Shown one piece after another: positions 1 through 6,032 of a DNA stretch of 6,032 bases; position 1 is the stretch's first letter, and each line of letters begins with the position of its first letter. The stretch is from NCBI GenBank assembly GCA_026989715.1, contig JALSIU010000035.1:1-6032 (forward strand), read 5' to 3'. Position numbers and translations under genes: made by a program. This DNA is from Methylomonas sp. Its GTDB lineage: Bacteria > Pseudomonadota > Gammaproteobacteria > Methylococcales > Methylomonadaceae. Below the pieces are notes generated by a model. It saw nothing but the letters and a program-made list of their open reading frames with translations. It was not told the origin of the DNA and searched no databases.

Positions 1-471
1 ATTGCCTTAAGCAGTGATGACATTGCCGTCACTAAAGCCAGTAACTGCATACTGGCACTGACGACAACAGACTTACAAAAACAACAAGCAACGCTCCCCT
101 GCATTCGCTGTGGAGCTTGTGCTGATATCTGCCCTGAGCAACTACTACCACAACAGCTGTATCAACATAGCCGCGTCGGACAAGTAGAACAATGTCAAGA
201 TTATCGGCTCTTTGATTGTATTGAATGTGGCTGTTGCGATATCGTTTGCCCCAGCCATATTCCATTAGTACAATCCTTTCGCGCCAGCAAAGGCACACTG
301 CGCATCAAAGCACAACGCACCGCTCAGGCCAACTTGGCAAAAAAACGCTATCAGCAACAACAATTACGTCAAAAAAGAGCTGAGCAAGCCTTGCAACTTA
401 AAGCGGCTAAACGCAAAGCTGCCATTGAAAAAATGAAAGCCGCCAACCTCGCGAAACGAAAACAACCCTAA
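1..471 (+). CDS. rnfC: RnfC C-terminal part, electron transport complex subunit C (5' end outside window)
   Basis: The reading frame is open from base 1 to a TAA at 469-471, giving 156 residues of the C-terminal end; the start lies to the left. RnfC is the peripheral Fe-S/FMN subunit of the Rnf complex at the cytoplasmic face of the inner membrane and passes electrons between ferredoxin and NAD(H). Two 4Fe-4S motifs are visible: Cys34, 37, 40 and 44 (CIRCGACADICP), followed by the family hallmark LLPQQLY, and Cys73, 76, 79 and 83 (CIECGCCDIVCP), followed by SHIPLVQ. After residue 96 comes a tail of about 60 residues rich in Gln, Ala, Lys and Arg (about 19 basic and 2 acidic residues), probably a long helix. 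The tail is much shorter than the repetitive Ala/Lys-rich extension of E. coli RsxC. The rnfD start lies one base after the stop. The Fe-S motifs and the rnfDGE neighbours make the identity secure. Confidence 0.96.
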   Translation: MALSSDDIAVTKASNCILALTTTDLQKQQATLPCIRCGACADICPEQLLPQQLYQHSRVGQVEQCQDYRLFDCIECGCCDIVCPSHIPLVQSFRASKGTLRIKAQRTAQANLAKKRYQQQQLRQKRAEQALQLKAAKRKAAIEKMKAANLAKRKQP

Positions 472-472
472 C

Positions 473-1459
473 ATGCAATTTTCCACTAGCAGTTCACCTT
501 TTATTACTGCACGCACGACCGTTAACCGCCTAATGCGCCAAGTACTGCTGGCATTACTACCAGCCATTGCGGTCATGTACTATTTATTTGGTATCAGTAT
601 TTTTATCCAGCTTCTATTAGCCTGTATGACAGCATTGCTAGCAGAAGGCTATATGCTCCATTTACGACAACGCCCCATCAAAATTCATTTACATGACTTA
701 AGTGCAACCCTTACTGCCGTATTGCTTGCCTTAGCCATTCCACCCCTAGCCCCGTGGTGGATTATTGTCTGCGGTACATTATTTGCCATTATTATAGGCA
801 AACAGCTTTATGGCGGCCTAGGCTACAACCCTTTCAACCCCGCAATGGTTGCCTATGTCTTCCTGCTCATATCCTTTCCACTCCAAATGACTACTTGGCA
901 AACACCTTTACTTGCCTTATCCGACATAGAAACACTCAACATCATTTTTACACGCCATCCACCGATTGACGGCCTCAGCAGTGCAACCCTTTTAGATGCA
1001 ACTAAAACGCAACTCAGCTTAGGCTATGCCTTACCTAACCCTGCAATAATCAGCTCGCCGTTAATATGGCTATCCTGCGCTTATTTATTAGGTGGGCTCT
1101 GGCTACTGCATCAAAAAATCATCAGCTGGCACATTCCCGTGTCAGTTCTGTTAGGGCTCTGCCTGCCTGCCACCATCGCTTACGGGGTAGATGCAGAGCA
1201 CTTCCATTCGCCTTTAGTGCATTTATTATCAGGCGCAAGTTTATGTGGTGCTTTTTTTATTGCAACCGACCCTGTTAGTGCGGCGACCAGCAATCAGGGC
1301 AGACTTATTTATGGCTTACTCATCGGCTTATTAATTTATATTATCCGCACATGGGCCGCCTACCCCGATGCTATCGCCTTTGCCGTTTTATTAGCTAACT
1401 TGACTGCCCCAAGCATCGACTATTACCTGCGCCCCAAAATACGTAAGCAAACCTTATGA
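473..1459 (+). CDS. rnfD: RnfD, membrane subunit D of the Rnf electron transport complex (covalent FMN)
   Basis: This is a 328-residue polytopic membrane protein of the NqrB/RnfD family, slightly shorter than E. coli RsxD (about 350). Hydrophobic segments lie at roughly 22-44, 46-62, 79-92, 95-109, 124-139, 192-212, 222-238, 250-265, 279-293 and 297-312. Family signatures are present: GGLGYNPFNPAMVAY (113-128), FFIATDPVSAAT (261-272) and YPDAIAFAVLLANL (297-310). The flavinylation motif is D166-G-L-S-S-A-T172. Thr172 is the expected residue for phosphoester-linked FMN attached by ApbE, although SSAT replaces the commoner SGAT. In the complex RnfD carries electrons across the membrane and is implicated in Na+/H+ transport. 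The ATG at 473 begins one base after the rnfC stop with no strong Shine-Dalgarno sequence, which suggests coupled translation. The end overlaps rnfG in an ATGA at 1456-1459. Confidence 0.97.
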   Translation: MQFSTSSSPFITARTTVNRLMRQVLLALLPAIAVMYYLFGISIFIQLLLACMTALLAEGYMLHLRQRPIKIHLHDLSATLTAVLLALAIPPLAPWWIIVCGTLFAIIIGKQLYGGLGYNPFNPAMVAYVFLLISFPLQMTTWQTPLLALSDIETLNIIFTRHPPIDGLSSATLLDATKTQLSLGYALPNPAIISSPLIWLSCAYLLGGLWLLHQKIISWHIPVSVLLGLCLPATIAYGVDAEHFHSPLVHLLSGASLCGAFFIATDPVSAATSNQGRLIYGLLIGLLIYIIRTWAAYPDAIAFAVLLANLTAPSIDYYLRPKIRKQTL

Positions 1460-2034
1460 GTTTACCCACAACTGCCGCACTAAGAGTCGGCTTATTTTCC
1501 TTTATTATCATCGGCTTGGTTAGCCTAGTATTTCATGCGACCAAAGATAAAATTGCCGCCAATAAACGCCAGGCATTATTAAGCCAACTACAAGCCGTAT
1601 TACCTGTTACTGATTACGATAACAACTTAGCCAATGATGTCATGCAGCAAGGGATATACACCATTTATCGCGCCAGAAAAGCCGGTAAACCTGTGGCCGC
1701 AGTGATTAGAACTTACACCACACAGGGCTATAATGGCAAAATTGAATTATTAATTGCCATTCATATCACAGGCAAAATTATGGGCGTACGCGTATTAAGC
1801 CACCAAGAAACACCGGGGTTAGGTGATAAAATCGAGCTTAAAAAATCTGATTGGATTTTAACTTTTACGCACAAATCATTACACAAAGACAAGCTATCAC
1901 AATGGCGCGTCAAACGTGATGGCGGCCTATTTGACCAATTTACAGGCGCAACGATTACCCCTCGCGCCATTGTCAATCAAGTCAAAACGACCGGCTTATT
2001 TTTCCTACAACATCAACAAACGATTTTTCAATAA
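1456..2034 (+). CDS. rnfG: RnfG, periplasm-facing FMN subunit of the Rnf complex
   Basis: The protein has 192 residues, against about 206 for E. coli RsxG. A single N-terminal membrane anchor at about residues 10-28 is followed by a soluble FMN-binding domain expected on the periplasmic side. The conserved family segment GYNGKIELLIAI (91-102) is followed by GVRVLSHQETPGLGDKIE (110-127). The flavinylation motif D160-Q-F-T-G-A-T166 sits near the C-terminus, with Thr166 as the predicted covalent FMN attachment residue. This is a textbook ApbE target of the D-x-x-[S/T]-G-A-T type. RnfG accepts electrons from the membrane part of the complex. The start codon is embedded in the rnfD stop (ATGA), so translation is probably coupled. 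The following rnfE ATG directly abuts the rnfG TAA. Confidence 0.97.
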   Translation: MSLPTTAALRVGLFSFIIIGLVSLVFHATKDKIAANKRQALLSQLQAVLPVTDYDNNLANDVMQQGIYTIYRARKAGKPVAAVIRTYTTQGYNGKIELLIAIHITGKIMGVRVLSHQETPGLGDKIELKKSDWILTFTHKSLHKDKLSQWRVKRDGGLFDQFTGATITPRAIVNQVKTTGLFFLQHQQTIFQ

Positions 2035-2715
2035 ATGGCGCATCAGTATTCTAAAATTCTCACAAATGGACTATGGCATAATAATCAAGCACTGGTTGCC
2101 TTATTAGGGCTTTGTCCATTACTTGCCGTCAGTAATACCGTTACCAATAGCTTAGGCCTAGGTATTGCGACTACCATAACACTGGTACTATCCAATGGAT
2201 TTATTGCAGCAAGCCGCCATGCTATTTTACCTGCAATAAGACTACCCTTATTTGTACTCATTATTGCCGGCATCGTCACCGGCATAGAGTTGATTATGCA
2301 TGCTTGGTTCTATCAACTCTATCAATCTTTAGGGCTGTTTATTCCGCTGATTGTCACTAACTGCGCCATTATCGGCCGTGCTGAAGTCTTTGCCTCGAAA
2401 AACCCCATTCTACCCAGCCTACTAGATGGTTTCGCCATGGGATTAGGCTTTAGCATTGCCCTCGTGCTGTTAGGTGCTTGCCGAGAAATTCTCAGTGAAG
2501 GTACGCTCTTCGCACAATCTGAGCTACTATTTGGCGCAATCGCTACGCACTGGAAAATCACCCTTATGCCTGCTGATGCAGGCGTATTATTAGCCGCATT
2601 GCCGGCAGGTGCCTTTATTACTCTAGGCTTATTGATTGCATTAAAAAATGCACTTGAACTTAAAAAAGCAGTGCGGCATCAATCACGCAATTCGCAAATG
2701 CATAGCTCTAGGTGA
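2035..2715 (+). CDS. rnfE: RnfE, integral membrane subunit of the Rnf complex
   Basis: This is a 226-residue hydrophobic protein of the RnfA/RnfE/NqrD/NqrE family, close to the usual length of about 230. About six membrane segments can be seen, at roughly 18-33, 39-57, 69-90, 98-118, 131-150 and 180-203. The N-terminal NGLWHNNQALVALLGLCPLLAVS and the central NCAIIGRAEVFA carry the two conserved cysteines, Cys27 and Cys110. In structures of Rnf and NQR complexes the equivalent cysteines, paired with those of RnfA, hold a 2Fe-2S cluster in the middle of the membrane. DGFAMGLGFSIALVLLGACREIL (131-153) is also typical and separates RnfE from RnfA and NqrD. The ATG follows the rnfG stop with no gap and no recognisable Shine-Dalgarno sequence. 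This is the last gene of the operon here. Neither nth nor rnfH follows; instead a convergent gene begins 9 bases later. Confidence 0.97.
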   Translation: MAHQYSKILTNGLWHNNQALVALLGLCPLLAVSNTVTNSLGLGIATTITLVLSNGFIAASRHAILPAIRLPLFVLIIAGIVTGIELIMHAWFYQLYQSLGLFIPLIVTNCAIIGRAEVFASKNPILPSLLDGFAMGLGFSIALVLLGACREILSEGTLFAQSELLFGAIATHWKITLMPADAGVLLAALPAGAFITLGLLIALKNALELKKAVRHQSRNSQMHSSR

Positions 2716-2724
2716 CAAAATAAT

Positions 2725-3615
2725 CTAACACGACTTCCTTTGAGCGACAAAATACTCATACCCAAAATATAGAACAATAACCAAGCTCAACCAAACAGCG
2801 ACCATAGGCCCAATGACACCATCATAAGGGCTAATTAAATAAAGTAAATCTGAGCCATAATTGACCTCGGTTATTTTATGCGTCATTTTAATCTGCCACA
2901 CCCATGCAGCATGACAACCTATACACCAAGCTAAACTCAGTTGTAAACGTGTGCGCATGATTGCCAAAAAAATACCGACCATGATCAAAGCCCAAAACGC
3001 CCCTAAATGCTCAGGCTTGAATAAATTCTGAAATGCCTCGACTGTTAATACAAAACTATCGGCAAGATTGACGTTCTCAATAGAGACATCGGTTTTAGTT
3101 TTAATAAAGTGCAGTATTGCATAGTAAAATGAACTCACAAAAATCGTCGCCACAACACCAATACGCTTTAAATAAGCGGTAATTAGGATACCTCGAAACA
3201 TGGGCTCTTCTAATAATGAAATCAACAAGGCCAATAAAAACGTCACCAGCAGGCTAGTCAATACTTTGCCCAAATGCCAATTAACCGTCGTATCAAATAC
3301 GGTAATCCCTAGCGCATACGTTAATAGCAAAACGGGTAATAAGGTGACCACGCCAAGTAGTGCGCCAGCCAGCATCTGCGCGATAAACGGCTTAACAGCG
3401 ACAAAACCTAAATCAGCCATACTATTATTCAACCAGCGCATAACGGGGTAAATACTGACAATTAAAAGCACCTGTGTCGTACGACTAATTAAGCGACGTA
3501 ACTCTATTGCACCATCAAGCATTAAAAATAAACCATAGCCAACAAAACAAGCCATTAGTGAAAATAACAATAACATTGCAAAGGGAATCAATGTCATTGC
3601 AATTTTTTTAAGCAC
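2725..3615 (-). CDS. CPBP-family (CAAX/Abi-type) intramembrane glutamic endopeptidase, substrate unknown
   Basis: The protein has 296 residues and is very hydrophobic, with about eight membrane segments (roughly 7-35, 46-61, 76-104, 117-135, 152-170, 205-222, 226-242, 268-288). Motif 1 of the CPBP family is clear: E136-E137-P-M-F-R141. Motif 2 is Y165-A-I-L-H169, with Tyr in place of the usual Phe. Motif 3 is H235-A-A-W, followed by Val at the position often held by Asn. The Glu pair and the two His residues form the expected active site of a membrane protease like yeast Rce1, but the bacterial substrate cannot be named. A polar insert (about 171-200) separates motifs 2 and 3. The start taken is GTG at 3615-3613, which overlaps the last 8 bases of rsmE; a GGTGAT within the rsmE end could serve as ribosome binding site. 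An ATG six codons on (3597) is an alternative. It is probably cotranscribed with rsmE. Confidence 0.85.
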   Translation of the reverse strand: MLKKIAMTLIPFAMLLLFSLMACFVGYGLFLMLDGAIELRRLISRTTQVLLIVSIYPVMRWLNNSMADLGFVAVKPFIAQMLAGALLGVVTLLPVLLLTYALGITVFDTTVNWHLGKVLTSLLVTFLLALLISLLEEPMFRGILITAYLKRIGVVATIFVSSFYYAILHFIKTKTDVSIENVNLADSFVLTVEAFQNLFKPEHLGAFWALIMVGIFLAIMRTRLQLSLAWCIGCHAAWVWQIKMTHKITEVNYGSDLLYLISPYDGVIGPMVAVWLSLVIVLYFGYEYFVAQRKSC

Positions 3616-4339
3616 CTAAATCACCCCATAATACTTGCACGGCAGTCAAAGCAGTCAATGCGGCTGTTTCAGTACGTAAAATACGCGGCCCTAATTGGAC
3701 AGGCACAAAGTCCGCTTGCTTAGCCAACTCACGCTCTTGCTCTGCAAATCCACCTTCCGGCCCTGCTAGTAAAGTAACCTTCCCTGCTTCAGGCTGTAAT
3801 TGTTGCAAAGTTTGCGTGGCAAAAGGGTCTAAAAATATCTTCAATCCTGACTGCTCTGCCAGCCAATGCTCAAGTTTTGCAATATTTTCTATTGCGGGTC
3901 GAATCGTGCGCCCACTTTGCTCTGTTGCATGTTGGGCTATTTTTTGCCAATGGCGTATTTTATTTTGCGCCTTATCTGTCGTTAAACGCACTACACAACG
4001 CTCTGTTTGTAACGGGGTAATTTGCGATACGCCTAATTCTACCGATTTTTGCACAGCAAAATCCATACGCTCACCACGCGAAATACCCAGCCCTAAAATC
4101 ACCTGCAAATTTGATTCTACGCTACGCTCAATATAAGCCAGTATTTTAATTAACACCTGTTTACGTGAGGCTTCAGTTACTTCCCCCCGATACTCACCAC
4201 CTTTACCATTAAATAAAACCACTTGCTGTGCTTTTTTTAACCTTAAGACACTACGTAAATAATGCGCGTTATCCGCGTCTAGCTCAATTATGTCATGTAC
4301 TGTGAGCGACATCGCCACATATAATCTTGACACTCTCAT
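3608..4339 (-). CDS. rsmE: RsmE, 16S rRNA (uracil-1498-N3)-methyltransferase
   Basis: The protein has 243 residues, the same length as E. coli RsmE. This cytoplasmic enzyme transfers a methyl group from SAM to N3 of U1498 in helix 44 of 16S rRNA, acting on the assembled 30S subunit. Residues 1 to about 72 form the PUA-like RNA-binding domain; NAHYLRSVLRLK (24-35) and LFNGKGGEYRGEV (42-54) are typical. The rest is the SPOUT (trefoil-knot) methyltransferase domain, with GISRGERMDFAVQKSVELGV (85-104), the SAM-binding loop GPEGGFAEQE (193-202) and the knot strand LGPRILRTETAALTAL (216-231). The ATG at 4339 has a good Shine-Dalgarno AAGGA six bases upstream. The metF terminator lies just before this ribosome binding site. 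The 3' end overlaps the start of the protease gene. Confidence 0.96.
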   Translation of the reverse strand: MRVSRLYVAMSLTVHDIIELDADNAHYLRSVLRLKKAQQVVLFNGKGGEYRGEVTEASRKQVLIKILAYIERSVESNLQVILGLGISRGERMDFAVQKSVELGVSQITPLQTERCVVRLTTDKAQNKIRHWQKIAQHATEQSGRTIRPAIENIAKLEHWLAEQSGLKIFLDPFATQTLQQLQPEAGKVTLLAGPEGGFAEQERELAKQADFVPVQLGPRILRTETAALTALTAVQVLWGDLGA

Positions 4340-4345
4340 TTTATT

Positions 4346-4350
4346 TCCTT
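4346..4350 (-). promoter_or_regulatory. Shine-Dalgarno site of rsmE
   Basis: On the minus strand AAGGA lies six bases before the rsmE ATG at 4339. It fixes the start codon and is the clearest ribosome binding site in the window. It begins only about ten bases after the terminator T-run. Confidence 0.7.
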
Positions 4351-4359
4351 ATCAGTAAT

Positions 4360-4398
4360 AAAAAAGGCAGACAAAACATAAATGCCTTGCCTGCCTTT
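4360..4398 (-). terminator. Rho-independent terminator after metF
   Basis: On the minus strand an 8-base stem AAAGGCAG (4398-4391) pairs with CTGCCTTT (4370-4363) across a 20-base loop, and the T-run continues to 4360. It begins about 28 bases after the metF stop, in the right direction for an ahcY-metF transcript. The loop is long and a competing shorter pairing (AGGCA with TGCCT inside the loop) is possible, so efficiency is uncertain. Because the rsmE ribosome binding site follows at once, it may also allow read-through into rsmE. Confidence 0.7.
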
Positions 4399-4401
4399 CA
4401 A
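4375..4401 (-). promoter_or_regulatory. Possible rsmE promoter overlapping the metF terminator
   Basis: On the minus strand TTGAAA (4401-4396) is followed after 15 bases by TATGTT (4380-4375), a fair -35 and a weak -10 with short spacing. Transcription would start in the 3' arm of the terminator hairpin and give a leader of about 30 bases to rsmE. It is suggested mainly because rsmE needs a promoter if the terminator is efficient. A TTGACG at 4410-4405 is another candidate -35 but has no good partner. Weak evidence. Confidence 0.2.
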
Positions 4402-4426
4402 TACCGTCAATGCATTTTTCTTACAT

Positions 4427-5275
4427 TTAACTCAATTTTAAATTATCCCAAACAGCCAAAGTAGGTTTTGACTGGTTCATGGTGTAAAAATGCAAGCCCG
4501 GCGCACCACCATCTATTAACTGCTGACACAATTTAGAAACCACTTCTTCACCAAAAGCAAGAATAGAGGCGCGATCATCACCAAAACACTCTAAGGTTCT
4601 ACGCATCCAGCGCGGAATATCAGCACCGCACATATCTGAAAAACGAAATAATTGCGAATAGTTTGTGACCGGCATAATCCCAGGAACAATGGGAATATCA
4701 ATGCCATTTTTTGCACATTTTTCCAAAAAATAAAAATAGGCCTCCGCATTATAAAAATACTGGGTAATAACCGCATCCGCTCCTGCATCGACTTTACGCT
4801 TAAAATTAGCAAAATCTTCATTGGCATTATTTGCTTGTGGGTGTACTTCTGGGTAGCCAGCTACATGGATTTGAAAATGATCGCCCGTCTCTGCGCGTAT
4901 AAATTCGACTAATTCATTGGCAAAACGAAATTCACCAGCCGACATCATACCTGACGGCAAATCCCCCCGTAACGCCACAATTTTAGAAACACCATGTGCG
5001 CGATAATTCTGTAATATATCGCGAATATTTTCTTTGGTCGAAGCCACGCAAGATAAATGCGGTGCAGCAGCTACACCATTTTTCTGAATTTTAACCACAG
5101 CATCATATGTTTTATCGCGCGTTGAGCCACCTGCCCCAAATGTTACCGAAAAAAAATCAGGGTTAAGCCTCGCCAAATCACGATGTACTTGTTCTAAATT
5201 ATTAGCACCCTCTTCTGTCTTAGGTGGATAAAATTCAAAGCTAAATAAGCCAGCATTATTTGTTGTATGAGTCAT
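4427..5275 (-). CDS. metF: MetF, 5,10-methylenetetrahydrofolate reductase
   Basis: The protein has 282 residues from the ATG at 5275-5273, against 296 for E. coli MetF. This FAD enzyme reduces 5,10-methylene-THF to 5-methyl-THF with NAD(P)H, supplying the methyl group for methionine synthase. Signatures (numbered from this ATG) are FSFEFYPPKTEEG with the catalytic Glu14 near the N-terminus, FFSVTFGAGGSTRD (41-54), PHLSC (72-76), VALRGDLPSG with the flavin-tuning Asp105, AGYPEVHPQA (139-148), ITQYFYN (170-176), PGIMPVTN (198-205) and GAPGLHFYTMN near the C-terminus. Together they describe a complete beta/alpha barrel. A TTG five codons upstream would extend the frame but has no ribosome binding site. 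The ATG has a weak AAGAA five bases upstream and fits the family better. The gene lies 79 bases downstream of ahcY on the same strand, and a terminator follows it. Confidence 0.96.
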   Translation of the reverse strand: MTHTTNNAGLFSFEFYPPKTEEGANNLEQVHRDLARLNPDFFSVTFGAGGSTRDKTYDAVVKIQKNGVAAAPHLSCVASTKENIRDILQNYRAHGVSKIVALRGDLPSGMMSAGEFRFANELVEFIRAETGDHFQIHVAGYPEVHPQANNANEDFANFKRKVDAGADAVITQYFYNAEAYFYFLEKCAKNGIDIPIVPGIMPVTNYSQLFRFSDMCGADIPRWMRRTLECFGDDRASILAFGEEVVSKLCQQLIDGGAPGLHFYTMNQSKPTLAVWDNLKLS

Positions 5276-5354
5276 GATATTTCTTACCAAGGTCGTTCTA
5301 TCATTGCTATATCAAGCGGGTATCAACATCGCCGCTACACCGTCATCAAAGCAA

Positions 5355-6032
5355 TTAATAACGATAATGATCCGGTTTATACGGCCCTTCAACCGGCACA
5401 CTAATATAAGCGGCTTGCTGCTCTGTAAGTTGCGTCAATTGCACGCCTAATTGCGCCAAATGTGCGCGTGCTACTTTTTCATCTAATTTCTTAGGCAAGA
5501 TATATACTTCATTTTTATAGTCAGCCGCATTTTCCCATAACTCCATTTGCGCAAGCACTTGATTACAAAATGAATTTGACATAACAAAACTAGGATGGCC
5601 TGTTGCACAACCTAAATTAACCAAACGCCCTTCCGCTAACACGATAATTTTTTTACCATCTGGAAAAATAACATGATCCACTTGTGGTTTAATATTTTCC
5701 CACTGATATTGTCGTAATGCCGCAATTTCAATTTCTGAATCAAAATGACCAATATTACAAACAATGGCATTATTTTTCATCGCCAACATATGACCATGAT
5801 TAATAATATGGTAATTACCTGTAGCGGTCACAAAAATATTGGCCAAAGGTGCTGCTTCCTCCATCGTAACAACGCGAAAGCCTTCCATAGAGGCTTGTAG
5901 AGCACAAATAGGATCAATTTCAGTTACCCATACGGTTGCACCTAAGCCACGCAAAGATTGCGCACAGCCTTTCCCCACATCACCGTAGCCACAAACAACC
6001 GCAATTTTGCCCGCTATCATGACATCAGTAGC
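5355..6032 (-). CDS. ahcY: AhcY, adenosylhomocysteinase, C-terminal part (5' end outside window)
   Basis: The frame is open to the right edge, so the first part of the gene is missing; 225 C-terminal residues are visible, about half of a typical 430-470-residue enzyme. The ATG at 6020 is an internal Met, because the in-frame upstream codons read ATDV, as in the conserved ATDVMIAGK. AhcY hydrolyses S-adenosylhomocysteine to adenosine and homocysteine, using tightly bound NAD+ in the cytoplasm. The NAD-binding glycine motif GYGDVGKG (15-22), TEIDP with the ribose-binding Glu (37-41), VTATGNY (68-74), CNIGHFDSE (92-100) and LGCATGHPSFVMSNSF (140-155) are all present. The C-terminus KPDHYRY carries the conserved Lys and Tyr that reach into the NAD site of the neighbouring subunit in the tetramer. 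It forms a methyl-cycle unit with metF downstream. Confidence 0.97.
   Translation of the reverse strand, partial: ATDVMIAGKIAVVCGYGDVGKGCAQSLRGLGATVWVTEIDPICALQASMEGFRVVTMEEAAPLANIFVTATGNYHIINHGHMLAMKNNAIVCNIGHFDSEIEIAALRQYQWENIKPQVDHVIFPDGKKIIVLAEGRLVNLGCATGHPSFVMSNSFCNQVLAQMELWENAADYKNEVYILPKKLDEKVARAHLAQLGVQLTQLTEQQAAYISVPVEGPYKPDHYRY

Noticed and set aside
32..298. 88-codon - strand open frame across the rnfC Fe-S motifs
   Set aside because: It is antisense to diagnostic RnfC motifs and has low-complexity Val-rich content; a shadow frame.
2637..2652. Small hairpin TGCATT-AAAA-AATGCA near the end of rnfE
   Set aside because: It is inside coding sequence, AT-rich, and has no T-run after it on either strand, so it is not a credible terminator.
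3816..4136. 106-codon + strand open frame inside rsmE
   Set aside because: It lies wholly antisense to a full-length, well-conserved rsmE, and its Cys/Ser-rich product resembles no family I know; a shadow frame.
4652..4912. 86-codon + strand open frame inside metF
   Set aside because: Antisense to conserved metF sequence, with no recognisable product or ribosome binding site.
5276..5290. Upstream TTG start for metF adding five residues
   Set aside because: No ribosome binding site precedes it, the added residues are not conserved in the family, and the ATG at 5275 is a normal start.
5295..5332. Possible metF promoter on the minus strand (TTGATA followed by AATGAT)
   Set aside because: The -35 match is fair, but the -10 is weak and the spacing is about 15 bases; metF can be served from the ahcY promoter.
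5315..5336. Inverted repeat AGCGG/CCGCT in the ahcY-metF gap
   Set aside because: Only five base pairs around a 12-base loop with no T-run on either strand; not enough for a terminator or riboswitch call.

Overview
The window reads as core chromosome of a gammaproteobacterium of moderate to low GC. The evidence is a proteobacterial-type Rnf gene order (rnfC-D-G-E), a full-length RsmE and a clustered ahcY-metF pair. A sulfur-oxidising or methanotroph-like gammaproteobacterium would fit, but the genus cannot be fixed from this sequence. Genes are tightly packed, the longest gap is about 90 bases, and no stretch over 300 bases lacks a gene. I see no mobile element, CRISPR array, tRNA or rRNA.

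Region 1 (1-2715, + strand) is the distal part of an rnf operon. It holds the C-terminal end of RnfC with both 4Fe-4S motifs, then complete rnfD, rnfG and rnfE. The genes are separated by 1, -4 and 0 bases and have little or no Shine-Dalgarno sequence, so translation is probably coupled. The products are parts of the inner-membrane, ion-translocating ferredoxin:NAD+ oxidoreductase (called Rsx in E. coli). Both covalent-flavin motifs (RnfD, RnfG) and both membrane Fe-S cysteines of RnfE are intact. rnfA, rnfB and the start of rnfC would lie to the left of the window.

Region 2 (2725-4339, - strand) converges on rnfE with only 9 bases between the stop codons. It holds rsmE (16S rRNA m3U1498 methyltransferase) followed by a CPBP/CAAX-type intramembrane protease gene. 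The protease gene probably starts at a GTG inside the last codons of rsmE.

Region 3 (4427-6032, - strand) holds the C-terminal two thirds or so of ahcY (S-adenosylhomocysteine hydrolase) followed by metF (5,10-methylenetetrahydrofolate reductase). A rho-independent terminator follows metF. These two enzymes serve the activated-methyl cycle: AhcY removes SAH and yields homocysteine, and MetF makes the methyl-THF used to remethylate homocysteine to methionine. RsmE next door consumes SAM and produces SAH.

No clearly novel system is visible. The points most worth a second look are the uncharacterised CPBP protease with variant motifs, the terminator placed just before the rsmE ribosome binding site, and the short, highly basic RnfC tail.
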